Source: an uncultured Eubacteriales bacterium (GTDB lineage Bacteria; Bacillota; Clostridia; Oscillospirales; Oscillospiraceae). Taken from it: a DNA stretch of 14,199 bases. The notes below the pieces were generated by a model. The model was not told the origin of the DNA. It saw nothing but the letters and a program-made list of their open reading frames with translations, and did not search any database. Location of the stretch: assembly GCA_900546295.1 (NCBI GenBank), contig URCK01000042.1, forward strand, positions 1 to 14,199. The letters are read 5' to 3'. Positions within the stretch are counted from its first letter, which is position 1, and each line of letters starts with the position of its first letter. Positions 1-5,959 of the stretch are shown piece after piece. The position numbers and the translations under genes are program-made.

Positions 1-208
1 TGCCGTCGACCGTGATCGTGCCGCCCGAGCAGGCGTCCATGCCGCCGAGCATGTTCAAAACCGTCGTCTTGCCCGCGCCCGAGGGACCCACGATAACACA
101 GAACTCCCCCTTGCCGATCGTAAAGCTGATATGATCCACAGCGCGGATCTCCACCTCGCCGCTGTGATAGACCTTGGAAACATCTTCAAATGTGACGAAC
201 TCCGCCAT
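1..208 (-). CDS. ABC transporter ATP-binding protein, N-terminal part (MacB/LolD/FtsE-like)
   Basis: This is the first 69 codons of an ABC ATPase; the rest lies beyond the left edge. The N-terminus reads MAEFVTFEDVSKVYHSGEVE, then a beta-strand segment, and a clear Walker A motif GPSGAGKTT at about residues 43-51, followed by LNMLGGMD. This pattern is typical of the MacB/LolD/FtsE subfamily, whose ATPases energise an FtsX/MacB-type permease for peptide, lipoprotein or drug export. The signature motif, Walker B and partner permease are not visible, so the substrate cannot be told. The ATG at 208-206 is supported by a GGAGGA ribosome binding site at 222-217 and by a good promoter upstream on the same strand. 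The family call is firm; the subfamily is inferred from the N-terminal pattern only. Confidence 0.9.
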   Translation of the reverse strand, partial: MAEFVTFEDVSKVYHSGEVEIRAVDHISFTIGKGEFCVIVGPSGAGKTTVLNMLGGMDACSGGTITVDG

Positions 209-246
209 TGCGCGCGTCCTCCGTTTCGAAAATTAACTTGTAGCCT

Positions 247-275
247 ATTATAAAGTACCGCTTGCAAAAATGCAA
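247..275 (-). promoter_or_regulatory. sigma-A promoter of the ABC ATPase gene
   Basis: On the minus strand, TTGCAT (275-270) and a perfect TATAAT (252-247) are separated by 17 nt. The -35 box lies inside the inverted repeat CTTGCA-AAAA-TGCAAG (261-276), which could serve as an operator. The promoter is divergent from the one at 342-370, leaving about 66 bp between the two -35 boxes. Confidence 0.75.
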
Positions 276-341
276 GTGTCCGCTTGGCACATTGCATGAA
301 ATAACTGTTAATTTTTTGGTCAAAACCATGAAAGCTGACCA

Positions 342-370
342 TTGAAATTTGCATTTTTCGCGTCTATAAT
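342..370 (+). promoter_or_regulatory. strong sigma-A promoter of the mini-gene unit
   Basis: TTGAAA (342-347) and a perfect TATAAT (365-370) have a 17-nt spacer. Transcription should start near 377, giving about 35 nt of leader before the ATG at 412. The promoter is near consensus, yet it drives only a transcript of about 150 nt if the terminator at 505-535 works. Confidence 0.8.
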
Positions 371-411
371 ACAAACTGAAATTGAAGAGAGAAAGGAGCG
401 TGAAACACAAT

Positions 412-489
412 ATGTTCGACAAGTTCATCAAGCAGGATGTTGACGATATGATCTTCGGCAGCACCACGCAGATCGTCAGCGAGCGCTGA
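412..489 (+). CDS. 25-aa small ORF or leader peptide ending in UGA
   Basis: This short ORF sits between a near-consensus promoter and an intrinsic terminator. It begins MFDKFIKQDVDD, ends in TTQIVSER, and stops at TGA (487-489). An AAGGAG ribosome binding site at 393-398 lies 13 nt before the ATG, slightly long; an in-frame GTG at 400 would be too close to it. The peptide is hydrophilic, with no membrane segment or signal peptide, and I recognise no family. The unit could encode a small protein, a leader peptide for prfB downstream (release factor 2 reads UGA), or a small RNA in which the ORF is incidental. Promoter and terminator are clear from sequence; translation of the ORF is an inference. 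Confidence 0.5.
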   Translation: MFDKFIKQDVDDMIFGSTTQIVSER

Positions 490-504
490 GATCCATTTGT
501 ACGA

Positions 505-535
505 CCACGCGAGAGCGTGGCTTTTTTGTTTTTTT
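505..535 (+). terminator. intrinsic terminator of the mini-gene
   Basis: The stem CCACGC/GCGTGG (505-510 and 515-520) has a GAGA loop, which is a GNRA tetraloop. It is followed by TTTTTT, one G and seven more T residues. The stem starts 15 nt after the UGA of the 25-codon ORF and lies upstream of prfB and its own promoter. Confidence 0.85.
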
Positions 536-598
536 CGCCAAAAAATGTGCAAAGCCGCCCCCCGCAGGAGTTTTTTACCCCGGAGGACGGATTTTTTC

Positions 599-627
599 TT
601 GCCTTTGCACGGCGCTTATGATATACT
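599..627 (+). promoter_or_regulatory. sigma-A promoter of prfB
   Basis: TTGCCT (599-604) and TATACT (622-627) are spaced by 17 nt, ahead of an AAGGAG ribosome binding site at 652-657. An 8-bp inverted repeat, GTGCAAAG (547-554) with CTTTGCAC (603-610), overlaps the -35 region and could be regulatory. This promoter means prfB does not depend on read-through from the upstream mini-gene. Confidence 0.65.
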
Positions 628-665
628 TTTTCGGCTAAAGCAGAATGTAATAAGGAGAAAACGCC

Positions 666-1790
666 ATGGCTGTGATCGAATACGATTCTTATAAGCAGAA
701 GCTGCTTGCGATGGACGAAACGCTGGAAAACCTGTGCAAGGCCCTCGAGATCGAGCCGGCCCGCATGGAGCTTAAGCGCCTTGAGCTTGAGGCGCACGAG
801 GACGGCTTCTGGAACGATCTGGAGCGCTCGCAGAAGAATCAGATGCGCTCGAAGCAGCTCCAAAATAAAATTCACCGCTACGAAAAGCTTGTCGCAACGC
901 GCGACGATCTGCTCGCGCTGATCGACATGGGCAGCGAGATGGACGATGCGAGCCTGCTGCCGGAGCTGGAAGAGGGCTACGAAACGCTCGAAAAGGAGAT
1001 GGAGCAGGCGCGATTGACGACGCTTCTTTCCGGCGAGTACGACAGCTGCAACGCCATCCTCACCTTCCACGCCGGCGCCGGCGGAACGGAGGCGCAGGAC
1101 TGGACGCAGATGCTCTACCGCATGTATATGCAGTGGGCGAACAAGCACGGCTTCGAGTTTGAGATGCTCGACTATCTCGACGGCGAAGACGCGGGCCTCA
1201 AGAGCGCGACGGTCATGGTCAAGGGCGAGAACGCCTACGGCTACCTGAAGGGCGAGAACGGCGTGCACCGCCTCGTGCGCGTTTCCCCGTTCGACGCCAA
1301 TGCCCGCCGCCAGACGAGCTTTTCCGCGCTCGAGGTCATGCCCGAGCTGCCAGACGACATCGAGGTGGAGATCCGCCCCGAGGACATTGAGATGCAGGTC
1401 TACCGCGCCTCCGGCGCAGGCGGCCAGCACGTCAACAAGACGAGCTCTGCCGTTCGACTCATCCACAAGCCCACGGGCATCGTCACCGCCTGCCAGACGC
1501 AGCGCTCGCAGTTCCAGAACCGCGACTACGCCATGCAGATGCTCAAATCCAAGCTCATGGAGCTCAAGATCCAGCAGCACGCGGAGAAGATCTCTGACAT
1601 CAAGGGCGTGCAGCTCAAGATCGAGTGGGGCAGCCAGATCCGCTCCTATGTCTTCATGCCCTACCAGCTCGTGAAGGATATGCGTACCGACTATGAGACC
1701 GGCAACATCCAGTCGGTCATGGACGGCGATCTTGACGGCTTCATCAACGCCTATCTCACCAAGGCCGCAAACGGGGAACTGAAGAAATAA
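666..1790 (+). CDS. prfB: peptide chain release factor 2 (RF2), frameshift-free
   Basis: RF2 recognises UAA and UGA stop codons in the ribosomal A site and triggers peptide release. At 374 aa it has family length. The SPF stop-codon recognition tripeptide is at about residues 207-209 (in RVSPFDANARR), which separates RF2 from RF1 (PxT). The catalytic GGQ is at about 252-254 (SGAGGQHVNKT). The C-terminal WGSQIRSYVF and MDGDLDGFI blocks are typical. Many bacterial prfB genes need a +1 frameshift at an in-frame UGA near codon 26; here the matching stretch (KALEIE, residues 25-30) is read straight through, with no CTT-TGA slip site. The ATG at 666 has AAGGAG 8 nt upstream. The gene appears to be transcribed alone. 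Confidence 0.97.
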   Translation: MAVIEYDSYKQKLLAMDETLENLCKALEIEPARMELKRLELEAHEDGFWNDLERSQKNQMRSKQLQNKIHRYEKLVATRDDLLALIDMGSEMDDASLLPELEEGYETLEKEMEQARLTTLLSGEYDSCNAILTFHAGAGGTEAQDWTQMLYRMYMQWANKHGFEFEMLDYLDGEDAGLKSATVMVKGENAYGYLKGENGVHRLVRVSPFDANARRQTSFSALEVMPELPDDIEVEIRPEDIEMQVYRASGAGGQHVNKTSSAVRLIHKPTGIVTACQTQRSQFQNRDYAMQMLKSKLMELKIQQHAEKISDIKGVQLKIEWGSQIRSYVFMPYQLVKDMRTDYETGNIQSVMDGDLDGFINAYLTKAANGELKK

Positions 1791-1792
1791 TT

Positions 1793-1817
1793 CAAAAATG
1801 TGCGAAGCACATTTTTG
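1793..1817 (+). terminator. hairpin with U-tract just after prfB
   Basis: CAAAAATGTGC (1793-1803) and GCACATTTTTG (1807-1817) form a perfect 11-bp inverted repeat around GAA. The core TGTGC-GAA-GCACA followed by TTTTT can act as a terminator in either direction. It begins 3 nt after the prfB stop codon. Confidence 0.55.
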
Positions 1818-1921
1818 AGAGGGGCTTGCAGAGTGCTGCGCGCACTCGCTTTGCTCGCACACTTGCACACTGAGAAGTATTTTTTCCGCGCACTGGTCGC
1901 GGAAAAAATGATTTGATTTTG

Positions 1922-1951
1922 ATTCCGGCGCTACGGCGCCGGAATTTTATT
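1922..1951 (+). terminator. terminator-like hairpin with UNCG loop
   Basis: ATTCCGGCGC (1922-1931) pairs perfectly with GCGCCGGAAT (1936-1945) around TACG. The closing pair makes a cUACGg tetraloop, an exceptionally stable form. TTTATT follows. It ends about 30 nt before the MATE start codon, so it terminates read-through from prfB or attenuates the MATE gene. Confidence 0.6.
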
Positions 1952-1980
1952 GCCGAAACACTGATTCAAAGGGGAAAACC

Positions 1981-3336
1981 ATGGAGGAAAACATCAGAGA
2001 AAACAAAATGGGCACGATGCCCATCGGCAAGCTCCTTGCCAACATGGCGGGGCCTGTGATGGTGTCGATGCTCTTTCAGGCGCTCTACAACATCGTCGAC
2101 AGCGTCTTTGTCGCGCGCCTCAGTCAGGACGCGATGAACGCCGTCTCGCTCGCCTTCCCGCTGCAAATGCTGTGCATCGCCTTTTCCGTGGGCACGGGCG
2201 TGGGCATGAACGCGCTGCTCGCGCGCTCGCTGGGCGAGAAGAACCAGACGGCCGTGAACCGCGCGGCAGGCACGGGACTTTTCCTCACGCTCTGCACCGC
2301 CGCCGTCTTCATGCTCTTCGGCTTTACGATGGCCACGCCCTACTTCCGCCTGCAAACGGAAAACGTGCAGATCATCACCTACGGGCAGGACTATGTCCGC
2401 ATCTGCATCGGCTGCTCGCTCGGCATCTTCGTGCAGGTCTACGCCGAGCGGCTCCTGCAGGGCACGGGCCGCACGAATCTTTCGATGATCTCGCAGATCG
2501 CGGGCGCGGTGTGCAACATCGTGCTCGACCCCATCCTGATCTTCGGCCTTCTCGGCTTTCCGCGCCTTGAGGTCGCGGGCGCGGCCCTCGCCACGGTCGC
2601 GGGCCAGTTTCTCGGCGCGGCGCTCGGCCTTGTGCTCAACCACACGAAAAATGTCGAGGTCCAGCTGCGCCTTTCGGGCATCCGCCCCCACCGCGCCACC
2701 GTTTCCGACATTTACGCCATCGGCATCCCCGCAATCATCATGCAGTCCATCGGCTCGGTGATGATGTTTGGCATGAATCACATCCTCATCTCCTTCACCG
2801 AGGCGGCGACCGCGGTCTTCGGCGCGTATTTCAAGCTGCAAAGCTTCATCTTCATGCCCTGCTTCGGCCTCAACAACGCGATGATCCCCATCGTGTCCTA
2901 CAACTACGGCGCGGGGAAGTTCGACCGCGTGCGCAAGACCGTGCGCCTCACGGCCGTCACGGCCATTGCCATCATGTGCATCGGATGCGCGCTCCTTGAG
3001 CTCATCCCCGGCACGCTGCTCGGTCTCTTCTCTCCCACGGCCGAGGGACTTGCCATCGGCAAGACCGCGCTGCGCATCATCGGGCTGCATTTCCCGCTCG
3101 CGGGCTTCAGCATCATCGCCGCGAGCGCCTGTCAGGCCCTCGGCAAGCCCATCTACGCGCTCGAAAGCTCCGTCTGCCGCCAGATCGTCGTGCTGCTGCC
3201 GGTGGCGTACCTCTTGTCGCTCAGCGGGCAGCTTTCGCTGGTGTGGCTGTCGTTCCCCATCGCGGAGCTTGCCGCCGTGCTGCTCAACGCATGGTTCCTC
3301 AAGCGCGCCTACCGCGCCGCGCTGACGGGAAAATAA
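1981..3336 (+). CDS. MATE family efflux transporter
   Basis: This is a 451-aa inner membrane protein with about 12 hydrophobic segments in two halves, as in MATE (MatE) antiporters that export drugs or metabolites using a Na+ or H+ gradient. Family features include the N-terminal GKLLANMAGPVMVSMLFQAL segment, NIVDSVFVARL in the first helices, LARSLGEKN in the first cytoplasmic loop, LLQGTGRTN, the VCNIVLDPILIFG segment, and the second-half equivalents FGLNNAMIPIVSYNYGAGK and ACQALGKP. No motif fixes the substrate. The ATG at 1981 has AAAGGGG 6 nt upstream. The gene stands alone, ending at a strong terminator. Its 5' region is unusually structured and has no obvious promoter, so expression may depend on read-through or attenuation. 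Confidence 0.93.
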   Translation: MEENIRENKMGTMPIGKLLANMAGPVMVSMLFQALYNIVDSVFVARLSQDAMNAVSLAFPLQMLCIAFSVGTGVGMNALLARSLGEKNQTAVNRAAGTGLFLTLCTAAVFMLFGFTMATPYFRLQTENVQIITYGQDYVRICIGCSLGIFVQVYAERLLQGTGRTNLSMISQIAGAVCNIVLDPILIFGLLGFPRLEVAGAALATVAGQFLGAALGLVLNHTKNVEVQLRLSGIRPHRATVSDIYAIGIPAIIMQSIGSVMMFGMNHILISFTEAATAVFGAYFKLQSFIFMPCFGLNNAMIPIVSYNYGAGKFDRVRKTVRLTAVTAIAIMCIGCALLELIPGTLLGLFSPTAEGLAIGKTALRIIGLHFPLAGFSIIAASACQALGKPIYALESSVCRQIVVLLPVAYLLSLSGQLSLVWLSFPIAELAAVLLNAWFLKRAYRAALTGK

Positions 3337-3372
3337 CGCGCAGCAGCTCTGCGCAGCCTCAGAATATCAGAA

Positions 3373-3408
3373 CGGAGGGCCCTTCCGCGGAAGGGTCCTC
3401 CGTTTTTT
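3373..3408 (+). terminator. terminator of the MATE gene
   Basis: A 14-bp stem (CGGAGGGCCCTTCC, 3373-3386, with GGAAGGGTCCTCCG, 3389-3402; one G-U pair) is followed by TTTTTT. The minus-strand side lacks a clean T-run, so it probably serves mainly the MATE gene. A smaller stem, GCGCAG/CTGCGC (3338-3343 and 3349-3354), precedes it. Confidence 0.9.
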
Positions 3409-3427
3409 CGCGTTTTTGCCCGCAGGC

Positions 3428-3904
3428 TCAGTTTTCCGAATCGGTGCGGTTGCGCCACGAGATCTCCTGCTCGAGCTCAAAGCGCAGCTTCTTGTTCTCT
3501 TCGACAAGCTCATCGTAGTGCTCGCCCTGCACATAGTACTTCACGAACGTGAAGGTCGCCTCGTCAAGCTCCTCCTCCGTGTAGGACGGCAGCAGCGAGC
3601 CGTTCTTGCGCTGGAGGCCGGAGATGTTCACGACCACAAGGCGGCGGTGCTGCTCGGAAAGCTGGAAAAGGCGGAGCTTTTCGGGAATATCGAGCCCCAG
3701 ATCGTAGGTGTTGTTCACGCGCTCCATGATGTTGCGGTACTCGGGCTTGGCCGAGACGATGACACCGTGCTTCTCAAAGAGCTTTTTCAGGTAGTCCACC
3801 GAAACATCCTCGCGGGTGATCGTGCCCTTGCCGAGGCCGGTGAGCATGGTGTTGGAAAGGTTCAGGCTGACGTAAACTTCTTCGCCGGTCTTGGGATAGC
3901 TCAT
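3428..3904 (-). CDS. hypothetical protein, 158 aa
   Basis: I do not recognise this protein. It starts MSYPKTGEEVYVSLNLSNTM and has mixed alpha/beta composition with no membrane segment or signal peptide, so it is probably cytoplasmic. A middle section contains the strand-like RRLVVVNISGL. The C-terminal 30 residues (VEENKKLRFELEQEISWRN) look like a short amphipathic coiled coil. No catalytic motif, cysteine pair or nucleotide-binding loop is visible. That it is a real gene is supported by a GGAGGG ribosome binding site just before the ATG at 3904, a 17-nt-spaced promoter at 3997-3969, and normal amino acid usage compared with the Val/Leu/His-rich antisense frame. A five-codon frame (MEGLS) overlaps the start codon through ATGA. 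The gene is monocistronic. Confidence 0.8.
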   Translation of the reverse strand: MSYPKTGEEVYVSLNLSNTMLTGLGKGTITREDVSVDYLKKLFEKHGVIVSAKPEYRNIMERVNNTYDLGLDIPEKLRLFQLSEQHRRLVVVNISGLQRKNGSLLPSYTEEELDEATFTFVKYYVQGEHYDELVEENKKLRFELEQEISWRNRTDSEN

Positions 3905-3928
3905 GATAGACCCTCCATGATAGTCCGA

Positions 3929-3946
3929 GCCGCAGAGTGCTGCGGC
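3929..3946 (-). other. 5' leader hairpin of the 158-aa gene
   Basis: GCCGCAG and CTGCGGC form a 7-bp stem with a 4-nt loop inside the presumed 5' UTR. No U-tract follows, so it is not a terminator; it may stabilise the mRNA. It contains a 13-nt match (3932-3944) to 1828-1840 in the prfB-MATE gap. Confidence 0.4.
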
Positions 3947-3968
3947 AGCTTTTGGTATTTACACTTGC

Positions 3969-3997
3969 ATGGTAGCACGCGCAAGCGCAAAAAACAA
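3969..3997 (-). promoter_or_regulatory. putative promoter of the 158-aa gene
   Basis: On the minus strand, TTGTTT (3997-3992) and TACCAT (3974-3969) have a 17-nt spacer, giving a leader of about 60 nt. The match to consensus is moderate. Confidence 0.5.
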
Positions 3998-4058
3998 GCG
4001 TCAGGTTGCATGAACCGATCCCGCCAATTTTGTCGGAATCGCCGCGCCGGGTTTTCCC

Positions 4059-4087
4059 TTGACACGGCGCAGCGCAGATGATATGCT
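4059..4087 (+). promoter_or_regulatory. sigma-A promoter of the EamA transporter leader
   Basis: A perfect TTGACA (4059-4064) and TATGCT (4082-4087) are separated by 17 nt. Transcription should begin near 4094, leaving a leader of about 94 nt that holds two hairpins before the ATG at 4188. Confidence 0.8.
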
Positions 4088-4103
4088 CTTGCCATCTTCA
4101 TAA

Positions 4104-4152
4104 CGGGTGCGTACCTACCCGGCAGCCAGGCGATAGTCTGGCTGCCGTTTTT
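4104..4152 (+). promoter_or_regulatory. leader attenuator with two hairpins; candidate riboswitch
   Basis: The first hairpin is CGGGT/ACCCG (4104-4108 and 4117-4121) with loop GCGTACCT. The second is a perfect 10-bp stem CGGCAGCCAG/CTGGCTGCCG (4120-4129 and 4138-4147) with loop GCGATAGT, followed by TTTTT: a terminator lying before the coding region. The two stems share positions 4120-4121 and so compete. CUA (4115-4117), at the 3' edge of the first loop, is complementary to UAG (4134-4136) in the second, which would allow a loop-loop contact. Two adjacent hairpins with a terminator as the second, in front of a small exporter gene in a clostridial genome, resemble what I recall of the guanidine-IV (mepA) riboswitch. 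I could not verify the consensus, so the class is a tentative inference. Confidence 0.55.
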
Positions 4153-4187
4153 GCATCTGTTGATTTTTCTGTGGGAGGAAATCTACC

Positions 4188-4613
4188 ATGTCTTACATCT
4201 GGCCGCTCATTCTCGTTGTGGCGTCGAACACCGTGTATCACATCTGCGCCAAATCGCTGCCCGAGAGCGTTGATCCGCTCGCGTCGCTCACGGTCACGTA
4301 TCTGATCGGCTCAATCTTTTCGGGCATCCTGTATTTTGTGACGAACCGCGGCGGGGCGAACCTTCTGCACGAATACAGCCAGATGAACTGGGCGCCGTAC
4401 CTGCTCGGTCTCGCGGTCGTCGGTTTGGAAGCTGGCAGCATGCACGCTTACAAGGCGGGCTGGCCGGTCAGCGCGTTTCAGGTGTCGTCTGCGGCGGCCA
4501 TCGCGACGATTTTAGTGTTCATTGGGTATCTTGTCTACCACGAAGCCATCACGGTCAACAAGCTCGTGGGCCTTGCGCTGTGCCTTGTCGGGCTCTATTT
4601 TCTCAACAAATGA
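4188..4613 (+). CDS. single-EamA-domain DMT transporter (small exporter)
   Basis: This is a 141-aa very hydrophobic protein with five likely membrane helices at about residues 3-21, 31-51, 69-88, 95-117 and 124-139. This matches one EamA domain, half of a usual 10-helix DMT protein, so it should work as a dimer in the inner membrane. Helix 3 carries an unusual acidic residue (Glu81 in VVGLEAGSMHAYKAG) that could take part in coupling or cation binding. The end, INKLVGLALCLVGLYFL-like (here starting VNKLVGLAL), matches the typical EamA terminal helix. Its ATG at 4188 has GGGAGGA upstream. An attenuator in the leader suggests that expression responds to a small molecule. If that element is a guanidine riboswitch, guanidinium would be a natural substrate; this is inference only. 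Confidence 0.8.
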   Translation: MSYIWPLILVVASNTVYHICAKSLPESVDPLASLTVTYLIGSIFSGILYFVTNRGGANLLHEYSQMNWAPYLLGLAVVGLEAGSMHAYKAGWPVSAFQVSSAAAIATILVFIGYLVYHEAITVNKLVGLALCLVGLYFLNK

Positions 4614-4614
4614 G

Positions 4615-4643
4615 TTGTGCCGCGGCTTTTGCCGTGGTATGAT
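4615..4643 (+). promoter_or_regulatory. promoter of rlmI
   Basis: TTGTGC (4615-4620) and TATGAT (4638-4643) are spaced by 17 nt. The spacer is almost filled by a hairpin, CCGCGGC/GCCGTGG (4620-4626 and 4631-4637) with a TTTT loop, which may end the upstream transcript or act as an operator. Confidence 0.6.
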
Positions 4644-4678
4644 GGGGAAAACTTGTTTTAAAGAAGGAAATTTGATCT

Positions 4679-5914
4679 ATGAAAGCTGCACGCGAATATC
4701 CGACCGTCACCGTCACCGCCAAGGGCACGCGCTGGCTCGAGAGCGGCCACCCCTGGGTCTACGACTCCGACGTTGCCCGCGAGCCGGGGGAGGGCGAGTG
4801 CGAGAACGGCGCGCTCGTGGATGTGGTGTCGGAAAAGGGGAAGTACCTCGGCACGGGCTTTTTGAGCCGTCTCAGCCGCCTGCGCGTGCGCATCGTCTCG
4901 CGCAACGCGAACGACCGCTTCGATGAAAGCTTCTGGCGGCGGCGCGTGCGCTACGCCTGGGACTACCGCAAGGCGGTGATGGACGGGCAGACCGGCTGCT
5001 GCCGCCTCATCTTCGGCGAGGCGGACGCTTTCCCCGGCCTCACGGTCGACCGGTTTGAAAACCTGCTCGTCACGCAGACGCTCTCGCTCGGCATGGAGAA
5101 GATCAAGGACATGCTCTTCCCGCTCATCGTCGAGGTTCTGGAGGAGGACGGCGAGAAGATCGACGGCCTTTTCGAGCGCAACGACGTGCTGCTGCGCGAA
5201 AAGGAGGGCTTATCGCAGAATAAGGGCTGGTTTGCCCTTCCGGGGAAGGAAACGCCCGCAAGCCCCATCACCGAGATCTGCGAAAACGGCGTTTTCTACC
5301 GCGTGGACGTCGAAAACGGGCAGAAGACGGGCTTTTTCCTCGACCAGAAGTTCAACCGCCTTGCCGTGGCGCGCCTCGCGCGCGGAAAGCGCGTGCTCGA
5401 CTGCTTCACGCACACGGGCTCCTTTGCGCTCAACGCCGCAAAGGGCGGGGCGGAGCACGTGACGGCGGTGGACGTATCCGAGAGCGCGGTCGAAATGGCG
5501 CGCGCGAACGCAGCGCGCAACGGCCTTACGGACAGGATGGACTTTCTCGCCGCCGACGTTTTTGACCTCCTGCCGCAGCTTGAAGCCGCGCACGAAAAGC
5601 CCTATGATTTCATCATCCTCGACCCGCCGGCCTTCACCAAGTCGCGCCGCACGGCGAACAATGCCGAAAAGGGCTACAAGGAAATTAACCTCCGTGCAAT
5701 GCGCCTTCTGCCGCGCGGCGGCTATCTTGCCACCGCCTCGTGCAGCCACTTCATGCCCTCTGAGCGCTTTGAGCGGATGCTGCGCTCCGCCGCCGCGGAC
5801 GCGGGCGTGGAGCTGCGGCAGATCGAAGCGCGCGCACAGGCAAGCGACCACCCCATCCTCTGGAACGTGCCGGAGACGGATTACCTCAAGTTCTATTTAT
5901 TCCAGGTCGTATAA
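4679..5914 (+). CDS. rlmI: class I SAM-dependent rRNA methyltransferase, RlmI family
   Basis: This 411-aa protein matches the RlmI/YccW family, which methylates C5 of cytosine 1962 (E. coli numbering) in 23S rRNA using S-adenosylmethionine. An N-terminal PUA domain (about residues 8-75, with SGHPWVYDSDV) binds RNA. A central domain ends in KTGFFLDQKFNR (about 216-227). The Rossmann methyltransferase domain follows, with SAM motif VLDCFTHTGSFALNAA (about 239-254), acidic strand VTAVDVSESAVE, catalytic-region motif LDPPAFTKS (about 314-322) and the nucleophile-type motif TASCSHF with Cys355. Length and motif order are normal. The ATG at 4679 has an AAGGA site 10 nt upstream. The gene is monocistronic, between its own promoter and the bidirectional terminator shared with ftsH. 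The exact target base is inferred from the family. Confidence 0.92.
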   Translation: MKAAREYPTVTVTAKGTRWLESGHPWVYDSDVAREPGEGECENGALVDVVSEKGKYLGTGFLSRLSRLRVRIVSRNANDRFDESFWRRRVRYAWDYRKAVMDGQTGCCRLIFGEADAFPGLTVDRFENLLVTQTLSLGMEKIKDMLFPLIVEVLEEDGEKIDGLFERNDVLLREKEGLSQNKGWFALPGKETPASPITEICENGVFYRVDVENGQKTGFFLDQKFNRLAVARLARGKRVLDCFTHTGSFALNAAKGGAEHVTAVDVSESAVEMARANAARNGLTDRMDFLAADVFDLLPQLEAAHEKPYDFIILDPPAFTKSRRTANNAEKGYKEINLRAMRLLPRGGYLATASCSHFMPSERFERMLRSAAADAGVELRQIEARAQASDHPILWNVPETDYLKFYLFQVV

Positions 5915-5927
5915 TAGGATACAAAAA

Positions 5928-5958
5928 ATCCCTGCTGTAAAAACAGCAGGGATCTTTT
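5928..5958. terminator. bidirectional terminator between rlmI and ftsH
   Basis: ATCCCTGCTG (5928-5937) pairs perfectly with CAGCAGGGAT (5944-5953) around TAAAAA. On the plus strand CTTTTCTT follows. On the minus strand the stem is followed by a six-T run (the A-run at 5923-5928 read in reverse). It thus serves both convergent genes. Confidence 0.9.
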
Positions 5959-5959
5959 C

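Larger units (their letters stand above)
1791..1980. repeat. hairpin-rich intergenic region between prfB and the MATE gene
   Basis: Besides the hairpins at 1793-1817 and 1922-1951 listed separately, this gap holds GAGTGC/GCACTC (1831-1836 and 1842-1847) and a 12-bp stem ATTTTTTCCGCG/CGCGGAAAAAAT (1879-1890 and 1898-1909). There are four hairpins in about 155 nt. I see no convincing promoter for the downstream MATE gene. The density could reflect stacked terminators, a structured leader, or a palindromic repeat element of the REP type. Confidence 0.5.

Noticed and set aside
186..1868. 560-codon open frame antisense to prfB
   Set aside because: It is rich in Val, Leu, His and Asp, the mark of an antisense shadow of a GC-rich gene, and spans a clear RF2 gene plus two intergenic regions.
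1966..3090. 374-codon minus-strand frame opposite the MATE gene
   Set aside because: It is highly charged, low-complexity Arg/His/Glu/Ala sequence with no motif, opposite an obvious transporter.
261..3969. ACACTTGCA motif in three intergenic regions (271-279 reverse, 1859-1867, 3961-3969)
   Set aside because: The copies sit differently relative to promoters, and a 9-mer recurring this often is not compelling given the local base bias.
3416..4081. 221-codon plus-strand frame opposite the 158-aa gene
   Set aside because: It lacks a ribosome binding site and begins within the MATE terminator region. The minus-strand gene has a promoter and a good ribosome binding site.
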